From the NCBI RefSeq assembly GCF_003416895.1, contig NZ_QVIO01000002.1, forward strand, positions 558,001-622,000: a DNA stretch of 64,000 nucleotides. The letters are read 5' to 3'. The position numbers were made by a program, and so were the translations under genes. The DNA comes from Duganella sp. BJB476. Its GTDB lineage: Bacteria; Pseudomonadota; Gammaproteobacteria; Burkholderiales; Burkholderiaceae_D. Each line of letters starts with the position of its first letter. Position 1 is the stretch's first letter. Below are positions 8,063 through 17,138 of the stretch, piece after piece. Under the pieces are notes generated by a model. It had not been told where the DNA came from, searched no databases, and was given only the letters and a program-made list of their open reading frames with translations.

Positions 8063-9106
8063 TCAAGTGCCGGAGGACGGCGCGGCAGCCGGCGCATCGC
8101 CGGCCAGCGTGGCCGAACGGGCGTCGGCGTCGGCCTGGGCGGCTTCGCTCAGGCAGGACGCCAGGATGTCGACCGCGTCCTGCGCGCGCAGCAACTCGGC
8201 GACCTGCTGGCCCAGCGCTTCCGGGTCGGCGGCGGCGCCGCGCACTTCGGCGCTGGCCATGCGGGCGCCGTCCGGCGTGGCGACCATGGCGCGCAGGTGC
8301 ATCTGGCCGTCTTCCACCGTGGCGAAGGCCGCCAGCGGCACCTGGCAGCTGCCGCCGAATACCTTGGATACCTTGCGCTCGGCCGTGACGGCCTGGAAGG
8401 TGGCTTCATGGTTCAGCGGCGCCAGCAGCGCCATCAGGTCGATGCCGCCGGCTTCCTTGCGCACGGGGATCTCGATCGCCATCGCGCCTTGGCCGGCGGC
8501 CGGCAGGCTGTCGGCCGGGTCCAGCAGCGCGCGGATGCGTTCCGGCAGGCCCAGGCGCTTGAGGCCGGCGGCTGCCAGGATGATGGCCGCGTAGTCGCCG
8601 CGATCGAGCTTGCCCAGGCGGGTGTCGAGGTTGCCGCGCAACGGTTTGATCACCAGGTGCGGGTAGCGCGCAGCGATCAGCGACTGGCGGCGCAGGCTGC
8701 TGGTGCCGACCACGGCGCCGGCCGGCAACTCGGCCAGCGAGGCGTAATCGTTGGAGACGAAGGCGTCGCGCGGGTCTTCGCGCTCCAGCACGGCGGCCAG
8801 GGCGAAGCCTTCCGGCAGCTCCATCGGCACGTCCTTGAGCGAGTGCACGGCCAGGTCGGCGCGGCCTTCGGCCATGGCGACTTCAAGTTCTTTCACAAAC
8901 AAGCCCTTGCCGCCCACCTTGGACAGGGTGCGATCAAGAATTTGGTCGCCTTTTGTCGACATTCCTACAATTTTAATATCGCACTGCGGATATAATAATG
9001 ACAAACGCGCCCGTACATGCTCGGCCTGCCACATGGCAAGCCGACTTTCACGCGACGCGATCACCAAGGTGGACGGAGGATTTTGTAGTAATTCCGATAT
9101 TTTCAA
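8063..9106 (-). CDS. hemC: Porphobilinogen deaminase (hydroxymethylbilane synthase)
   Basis: Condenses four porphobilinogens into hydroxymethylbilane. Catalytic Asp92 in HSLKDVP, the Arg-rich TSSLRRQ block, and the dipyrromethane-cofactor cysteine C254 in GGSCQVPLA are all present. The C-terminus carries a roughly 30-residue Ala/Asp-rich extension beyond the usual end. No ATG exists before the conserved LVIASRES block; the frame offers TTG at 9106 (weak AAGAA upstream), so a non-ATG start is likely and the exact N-terminus is uncertain. First gene of hemCDXY, divergent from ppc with a 148-base intergenic region. Confidence 0.93.
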   Translation of the reverse strand: MKISELLQNPPSTLVIASRESRLAMWQAEHVRARLSLLYPQCDIKIVGMSTKGDQILDRTLSKVGGKGLFVKELEVAMAEGRADLAVHSLKDVPMELPEGFALAAVLEREDPRDAFVSNDYASLAELPAGAVVGTSSLRRQSLIAARYPHLVIKPLRGNLDTRLGKLDRGDYAAIILAAAGLKRLGLPERIRALLDPADSLPAAGQGAMAIEIPVRKEAGGIDLMALLAPLNHEATFQAVTAERKVSKVFGGSCQVPLAAFATVEDGQMHLRAMVATPDGARMASAEVRGAAADPEALGQQVAELLRAQDAVDILASCLSEAAQADADARSATLAGDAPAAAPSSGT

Positions 9107-9254
9107 AACCAGTTCTTTCGCTGTAGCGGGCGCTAACCGGCGCAGGCCAGTCTCACGCGCGTGTTTAAGATCACAAATTTTATCATGCTCACCTTCTTGC
9201 AGAACCGGGCCACAAGCCTTTGCACCGACTTTTCACATCTTTGCGGCTTATCTC

Positions 9255-12083
<2,829 letters not shown>

Positions 12084-12097
12084 GCCGCCACGCTACC

Positions 12098-12136
12098 AAA
12101 AACACCCCGCGCCGCAAGGTCCGGGGTGTTTTTTTT
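12098..12136 (+). terminator. Rho-independent terminator of ppc
   Basis: Stem ACACCCCG/CGGGGTGT (12102-12109 and 12122-12129) followed by T8, 15-20 bases after the ppc stop. Confidence 0.88.
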
Positions 12137-12398
12137 GCACCTTTGTTATAAAACGAAAAAAACCCTACCGCCAGTAATAACCCTGCCAAATAGTGATGGT
12201 TTCAGTATGGGAATATTGCCTATCATTTAGGAAAGGTGTATGGATTTCCAGACACACTGGACCGAAATACTGCTGACAACATGAAACATTTCAGTAGAAT
12301 TAAGTGCAATTGATCGACGCATGAAAACGGTATAAACAATATTCCGTCGGCGCCAAAAGCGCGGAACGGAGCGGCAAAATCTGATCCGGAGAGTTCAC

Positions 12399-12470
12399 AT
12401 GAAGTTGCGCACACGTCACCTGCTGCACACAGACCGCCCCGCCCCGACATATAAAACGCTCTTGCTCTAG
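12399..12470 (+). CDS. Candidate 23-residue leader peptide
   Basis: ATG at 12399 preceded by GGAGAG (12388-12393) with 5-base spacing; 23 codons and TAG. The product starts MKLRTRHLLHTD and is basic, His- and Leu-rich. It lies 170 bases upstream of the EXORDIUM-like gene and ahead of a hairpin, so it might be a regulatory leader peptide. Short frames with a chance ribosome-binding site are common, so confidence is low. Confidence 0.25.
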   Translation: MKLRTRHLLHTDRPAPTYKTLLL

Positions 12471-12502
12471 AGCCCGGCACACTCCCCCACCACCCTTTTT
12501 TG

Positions 12503-12523
12503 CGCCGGCCGTCATGGCCGGCG
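12503..12523 (+). repeat. Perfect hairpin in the leader of the EXORDIUM-like gene
   Basis: CGCCGGCC, loop GTCAT, GGCCGGCG. There is no U-tract after it on the plus strand, so it is not a standard terminator; it may be a leader RNA structure. Confidence 0.5.
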
Positions 12524-12642
12524 TTGGAAACGTGCGCGCCGCGCCTGGCTGCAGACCTGCGTAGCGACGCATACATCAGATCGTCCCCCCAGGACGACTT
12601 TATGCAGTTGAACCTTGCGACACACCTTTTGGAGAGATCGAC

Positions 12643-13575
12643 ATGACATTCAGCCGTAAACTGACCATGCTGGCAGCCTGCCTGGCCTGCGTATCCGCCG
12701 CTCACGCCGGCGCCATCAAAGAAGACAAAGACTCCCTGTTCAAACCTAGCGGCAAAGGCTGGGGCGAGCTCGACATCGACTCGATGAGCCGTCCCGAACG
12801 CGCCGCCACGCTGCGCGCCCAGCGCAGCGCCAACCTGACCTACCAGGGCGGCCCGGTCATGGTGGCGCCGACCAAGGTGTACTACATCTGGTACGGCTCG
12901 GCCTGGGATAGCGCATCGCAAAATGTGCTGACCAATATCGCCTCGCACATCGGCGGTTCGCCTTACTTCAACATCAACACCACCTACTACAACGCCAGCA
13001 ACACCCACGTGGTGAACCAGGTGAGCTTCGCCGGCAGCACCACCAACTCCGGCACCTTGGGCACCAAGCTGACCGACGCCAACATCCAGACCGTGGTGAC
13101 CAACGCCATCAGCTCCGGCGCGCTGCCGCTGGACGCCAATGCCGTCTACTTCGTGATGACCGACAAGAACACCACCGCCACCTCGGGCTTCTGCACCCAG
13201 TACTGCGGCTGGCACACCAACACCAACTTCAACGGCCAGAACATCAAGTACGCCTTTGTCGGCAATCCGGAAACCCAGTGCGCGTCGGCGTGCGGCGCCA
13301 CCACGCCGAGCCCGAACAACACGCCGGGCGCGGACGCCATGGCCAGCATCTTCTCGCATGAACTGGAAGAGTCGGTGACCGATCCGGACGGCAACGCCTG
13401 GTACGCGCTGTCGAACGGCATGGAAAACGGCGACAAGTGCGCATGGAACTTCGGCACCACCGCCACCGCATCGAACGGCGCCAAGTACAACCAGACCTTC
13501 GGCACCATGAAGTACCTGATCCAGCAAAACTGGGCGCTGGCGCCGTCCCAGGCGTGCGCGCAGCACTATCCTTGA
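12643..13575 (+). CDS. Secreted EXORDIUM / PHI-1 family protein
   Basis: 310 residues with a clear Sec signal peptide (about residues 1-22, cleavage after AHA). The mature part matches the phosphate-induced protein 1 / EXORDIUM family (PF04674), best known from plant cell walls: an early YYIWYGSAW block, a Cys-rich FCTQYCGWH segment, a YAFVGNPETQC block and the bacterial-type HELEESVTDPDGNAWY segment. The latter resembles a metallopeptidase helix (HExxE), but no complete HExxH is present. Role unknown; extracellular. GGAGAG lies 8 bases before the ATG. Confidence 0.8.
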   Translation: MTFSRKLTMLAACLACVSAAHAGAIKEDKDSLFKPSGKGWGELDIDSMSRPERAATLRAQRSANLTYQGGPVMVAPTKVYYIWYGSAWDSASQNVLTNIASHIGGSPYFNINTTYYNASNTHVVNQVSFAGSTTNSGTLGTKLTDANIQTVVTNAISSGALPLDANAVYFVMTDKNTTATSGFCTQYCGWHTNTNFNGQNIKYAFVGNPETQCASACGATTPSPNNTPGADAMASIFSHELEESVTDPDGNAWYALSNGMENGDKCAWNFGTTATASNGAKYNQTFGTMKYLIQQNWALAPSQACAQHYP

Positions 13576-13588
13576 GCAGGCTAGTACA

Positions 13589-13604
13589 ATCAGTTTGAAC
13601 TGAT
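13589..13604. repeat. Inverted repeat ATCAGTT-TG-AACTGAT
   Basis: Perfect 7-bp arms with a 2-base centre just after the EXORDIUM-like stop. It could be an operator or part of a 3' RNA structure together with the larger hairpin that follows. Confidence 0.4.
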
Positions 13605-13607
13605 CCG

Positions 13608-13633
13608 GGCCGCCGCGGCGCATCGCGGCGGCC
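13608..13633 (+). terminator. Strong GC hairpin after the EXORDIUM-like gene
   Basis: Perfect 10-bp stem GGCCGCCGCG/CGCGGCGGCC with loop GCGCAT, followed by a pyrimidine-rich stretch (TCCCTCCCTCTT) rather than a clean T-run. A terminator or an RNA-stabilising 3' end. Confidence 0.5.
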
Positions 13634-13654
13634 TCCCTCCCTCTTGGAATGTTC

Positions 13655-14170
13655 ATGCAAAAAATTTCTTTGATCGGGCTGGCGCTGCTGGCCCTGAGCC
13701 ACACTGCGGCGCAAGCCGCGCCGCCGCGCACGGTGCCGACCGTCACCCGCACGGTCCAACTGTTCAGCACGCTGGAAAACGACTGGCTGGACGCGGTACA
13801 GAAGCGCGACGCCGAAGCCTTGAAGAAAATCGTTGCCGACGAATTTGAACTGCGCAGCGCCAGCGTTCCCGGCCGTCCCACCGCGCGCGCCGAATGGCAG
13901 CAACAGGCGTTCGCCACGCCCGCGCCGGAGTCGAGCATCGAGCAAATGGCGGTGCACGAATATGGCGAGCTGGCGGTGGTCAGCTTCATGTGGAAAATCG
14001 CCGCGCCCAAGCACAGTGCGCTGCCCACCCAGGTGTTCGTGGTCGACACCTGGAAGCAGATGGACGGCGGCTGGAAGGCGGTTACCCGCTACGCCGCCAC
14101 CGTGGACGGCGCCAGCAAGGCGGTGCCCGGTTCCGACCTGGCCGCGCCGGCCATCAATAAAAAATACTGA
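13655..14170 (+). CDS. Exported NTF2-like (SnoaL/DUF4440-type) protein
   Basis: 171 residues: a signal peptide (about 1-21, cleavage near AQA), then a single cone-shaped NTF2-like domain with ENDWLDAVQKRDAEAL at its N-terminal helix. Such domains bind small hydrophobic ligands or act as periplasmic helpers; no catalytic residue can be assigned. Two ATGs compete (13649 and 13655); GGA at 13646 has usable spacing only for 13655. It is followed after 8 bases by the lipase-foldase-like gene, so it probably shares its operon. Confidence 0.7.
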   Translation: MQKISLIGLALLALSHTAAQAAPPRTVPTVTRTVQLFSTLENDWLDAVQKRDAEALKKIVADEFELRSASVPGRPTARAEWQQQAFATPAPESSIEQMAVHEYGELAVVSFMWKIAAPKHSALPTQVFVVDTWKQMDGGWKAVTRYAATVDGASKAVPGSDLAAPAINKKY

Positions 14171-14178
14171 ACCCGGCC

Positions 14179-15135
14179 ATGACGACCTTGCTGTACCGGG
14201 AACGCTACTGGATAGGCGCCGCCGTACTGGCCGGCGTGGCGCTGGCATGGTACTGGCCATCCGGCGACACCCCGGCCGTCCCGGCACGCATCGCCGCCGC
14301 GCCGGCGTGGTACGACCGCATCACCTCCAACAAGATGGTCGCCGACCTGCGCCAACCGAGCGAGCTGCCGCTTGACGACCAGCTCGCCCCCTCCTCGCTG
14401 TCGACCGACTCCGCCGGCAACCTGGTGGTGGACGCGCCGCTGCGGATGCTGTTCGAATTCTTCCTGGTACGCGGCGAAGGCGCCGACCTGAATGCGCGCG
14501 CCGATCAGCTGCGCGCCCATCTGGACCGGCAAGTCAGCGGCGCCGCCGCCACCCAGGCCAGGACGCTGGCCACGCGCTACGCGGCCTACGTGCGCGCGCA
14601 CGACGAGCTGCTGGCAAGCCAGCGCATCGCGCTGCCCGACGGCGCCGCCCCCTCGCCGCAGCAGGTGGAACAGCTGGCGACCTGGCAACAGCAGCGCGCG
14701 CGCCTGCGCCTGAGCAGCTTCGGACCGGCCACGGCCAATCTGTGGTTCGGCGCCGACGATGCCGAACTGGCGCAAGCGTTGGCCGAGCTGCGCGAGCAGG
14801 CCGCCGCCAGCGCGCGCCCAAACGGCGCCGATGCCAGCGAGGCCGAACCCGACTCCAATACGCTGCGCGAACGCCGCCTGCACGGCGCCACCCGTGATGC
14901 GGTACGCGACAGCGACACCCGCGAACTGCTGGCCAGTGCCACGCAAAGCTATGAGGCCGCCGCCGGCGAGGAGCGTGCGTGGCGCGCCCACTATCTGCGC
15001 TACCGGGCCGACGCCGCCCGGCTGGCCGCCGCGCCCGGCAGCGAAACGCGCCGACTCCAGCTGGAAGCACTACAGCGACAGAATTTTCCCTCCGAGCGCG
15101 AGCGCATCCGCGCGCGCGCCAGCGGCATCGAATAA
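14179..15135 (+). CDS. Lipase secretion chaperone-like protein (LifO/LimK family)
   Basis: 318 residues with the architecture of steric lipase foldases (PF03280): a short cytoplasmic N-terminus, one membrane anchor (about residues 11-26), a Pro/Ala-rich linker, then a long all-helical periplasmic domain. The SLSTDSAGNLVVDAPLRMLF block corresponds to the family SLxGT...D..G.L..D..LR..FDY region; the signature RxxFDYxLSA reads RMLFEFFLVR here, so it is degenerate. Foldases fold a partner lipase before type II secretion, but no lipase gene is adjacent. A DsbC-type gene follows after 19 bases. Confidence 0.72.
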   Translation: MTTLLYRERYWIGAAVLAGVALAWYWPSGDTPAVPARIAAAPAWYDRITSNKMVADLRQPSELPLDDQLAPSSLSTDSAGNLVVDAPLRMLFEFFLVRGEGADLNARADQLRAHLDRQVSGAAATQARTLATRYAAYVRAHDELLASQRIALPDGAAPSPQQVEQLATWQQQRARLRLSSFGPATANLWFGADDAELAQALAELREQAAASARPNGADASEAEPDSNTLRERRLHGATRDAVRDSDTRELLASATQSYEAAAGEERAWRAHYLRYRADAARLAAAPGSETRRLQLEALQRQNFPSERERIRARASGIE

Positions 15136-15154
15136 TCCACCAGGAACGCACCGC

Positions 15155-15880
15155 ATGAAACACACCACCAAGCTGCTGCTGGCAGCCAGCCTGCTGACCT
15201 TGCCCGCAGCCCACGCCGAAACACCCGAGGAAGCCCGCATCAAAGCCCTGATCACGCCACGCCTGGGCGTCAACATCAAAGTCGATTCGGTGACCAGGAC
15301 GCCGTATGGCGGCCTGTACGAAATCAGCACCAACGGCGACATCTTCTACACCGATGAAAGCGCGCGCTATCTGTTCGTCGGCAAAGTGGTCGACACCGGC
15401 GACAACTATCAGGACCTGACGCGGGCCCGCGTCGACCAGCTGGCGGCGATCCGTTTTGCCGACCTGCCGCTGGAGACCGCGATCAAGACCGTCAAGGGTG
15501 ACGGCAAGCGCGTGATGGCGGTGTTCGAAGATCCGAACTGCCCTTACTGCCGCAAGCTGCACCAGACGCTGGAAGGGATAGACAACGTCACCATCTACAC
15601 CTTCCTGCTGAATATCCTGTCGGACGACTCGTCGGTCAAGTCCAGGGATATCTGGTGCGCCGCCGACCGGGCGCAGGCATGGCACGACTGGATCGTCAGC
15701 GCCAAGGCCGCGCCGGCCGCACCGGCCGCCTGCCCGACACCGAACGAGCAGGTACTGGCGCTGGGCAAGAAGCTGCACGTGATCGGCACGCCGACCGTCT
15801 ACTTCGCCGACGGTTCGCGCACCGGCACCTCGTTCGACCGGCAGGCGCTGGAGGCCAAGCTGAGCGCAACGGCAAGGTAG
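15155..15880 (+). CDS. DsbC-family thiol:disulfide isomerase
   Basis: 241 residues with a signal peptide (about 1-21), a DsbC-type N-terminal dimerisation domain, and a thioredoxin domain with the active-site CPYC (C129-C132) and the cis-Pro loop GTPTVYF. It works in the periplasm to reshuffle wrong disulfides, kept reduced by DsbD. AGGA lies 10 bases before the ATG. The position directly after a lipase-foldase-like gene suggests a joint role in maturing an exported, disulfide-bonded client. Confidence 0.87.
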   Translation: MKHTTKLLLAASLLTLPAAHAETPEEARIKALITPRLGVNIKVDSVTRTPYGGLYEISTNGDIFYTDESARYLFVGKVVDTGDNYQDLTRARVDQLAAIRFADLPLETAIKTVKGDGKRVMAVFEDPNCPYCRKLHQTLEGIDNVTIYTFLLNILSDDSSVKSRDIWCAADRAQAWHDWIVSAKAAPAAPAACPTPNEQVLALGKKLHVIGTPTVYFADGSRTGTSFDRQALEAKLSATAR

Positions 15881-15977
15881 GCCACGCCGCTCGCAGGAGA
15901 ATTTTTATTTCCTTAAAGATTACTCAATTTGGTAATTTAGGCATTAGAATGTCAAAAAACCACTATTGTCCGCAAAC

Positions 15978-17099
15978 ATGAAAAGCTTGATCGAATCGCT
16001 GGGCAAATCTGAAATCGAGAGCGTGGTCACCCGCATTCAGGCCGACATCGGCGGCGCAACGCCGGCCACCGGCGAACTGCACAACATCATCGCGGTCATG
16101 CCGCTGGCCCTGTTCATCAAGGATCCGCAATCCCGGGTGGTGTTGATGAATCCGGCCTGCGAGGCTCTGTGGGGCATCCCCTTCGCCGACATCCGCGGCA
16201 CCGATGGCGGGGCCTTTTTCCCGGCCGATCAAACCGCCTATTTTCTCAAGCACGACCGCATCGCCTTCGACAGCGGCCAGAACACGGTGTACGAAGAAGA
16301 ACTGTGGCATGCCGGCCGGGCCGAAAACCGCTGGATGCAAACCCACAAGCAGCCCATCTACGACGACCTCGGCCAGCCCAAGCTGCTGATCGCCATGTGC
16401 ATCGACATCACCGAGCGCAAGCAGGCGGAATCGGCTTTGCAGTCCTCGCTACAAGAGCTGCGGGCGCTGTCCGAGCACGACCACACCACCAAGGAAAGCG
16501 AGCGCCGCCGCATCGCCCAGGATATCCACGACGACCTGGCGCAAAACCTGCTCGCGCTCAAACTGGACGTGACCACCCTGTACAAGCGCACCACCGAGCG
16601 GCAACCGCTGCTGCACCAGCGCGCCGCGCAAGCGCTGCAGACGCTCGACGCCAGCATCCTCGCGGTGCGCGAATTGATCAACGAACTGCATCCCCGCACG
16701 CTGGAACTGGGCCTGTCGGCCGCCATCGAGTGGCAGATGCAGCAGCTGGAACGCCGCCACGGCCTGCAGTGCAAGCTGGAGCTGATCGAAGACAACGCCA
16801 CGCTGGACCAGCGCCAGATCACGGCGATCTACCGCATCATGCTGTCGGCGCTGAGCTATCTGTGCGGCCAGAGCGGCACGCGCACCTTGCAAGCGACGCT
16901 GAACCTGCAACCGGAGCGGCTGTCCATCGTACTCAGCGGCGACGGCCTGCCCGAGCAGCAATCGCCGCGCGACGTGCTCGACCTGGGCGCCATCCGCGCC
17001 CGCCTGGCCGACTTCGGCGGCGATCTGGCGGTGGCGCAGCTGCCCGGCGCCGGTACCGTGCTGCGCATGAACTTGCCGGGCCAGCCCTCCGCCACCTAG
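15978..17099 (+). CDS. PAS-domain histidine kinase (HisKA_3) with degenerate ATPase domain
   Basis: 373 residues: a PAS domain (about 30-145, ending in the PAC-type DITERKQAE), then a HisKA_3 dimerisation domain with phospho-acceptor H184 in RIAQDIHDDLAQN, then a HATPase-like C-terminus. The N-box that normally reads like EALTNALRHA here reads MLSALSYLCGQSG, lacking the Mg-binding Asn, and the G1 box is the altered SGDGLPEQQS. It may be a pseudokinase or phosphate acceptor for another kinase. ATG 15978 is chosen; an in-frame TTG (15966) is possible and no clear ribosome-binding site is seen. No response regulator is adjacent. Confidence 0.8.
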   Translation: MKSLIESLGKSEIESVVTRIQADIGGATPATGELHNIIAVMPLALFIKDPQSRVVLMNPACEALWGIPFADIRGTDGGAFFPADQTAYFLKHDRIAFDSGQNTVYEEELWHAGRAENRWMQTHKQPIYDDLGQPKLLIAMCIDITERKQAESALQSSLQELRALSEHDHTTKESERRRIAQDIHDDLAQNLLALKLDVTTLYKRTTERQPLLHQRAAQALQTLDASILAVRELINELHPRTLELGLSAAIEWQMQQLERRHGLQCKLELIEDNATLDQRQITAIYRIMLSALSYLCGQSGTRTLQATLNLQPERLSIVLSGDGLPEQQSPRDVLDLGAIRARLADFGGDLAVAQLPGAGTVLRMNLPGQPSAT

Positions 17100-17138
17100 C
17101 GGATGCCGGGTACTGCCTCTGGATGTTATGCTGCACCC

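Larger units (their letters stand above)
12137..12642 (+). other. Long non-coding leader region upstream of the EXORDIUM-like gene
   Basis: 506 bases without a long gene. It is AT-rich to about 12350 and then GC-rich. Contents: a weak promoter-like pair (TTGATC at 12310, TATAAA at 12331, spacer only 15), a 23-codon reading frame with a good ribosome-binding site (12399-12470) and an 8-bp perfect hairpin (12503-12523). The large minus-strand open frame crossing it is a GC-rich shadow. Confidence 0.5.

Noticed and set aside
12223..14049. 608-codon minus-strand frame across the leader and EXORDIUM-like gene
   Set aside because: It runs through a non-coding leader and opposite two genes with signal peptides and known folds; no start signal or homology.
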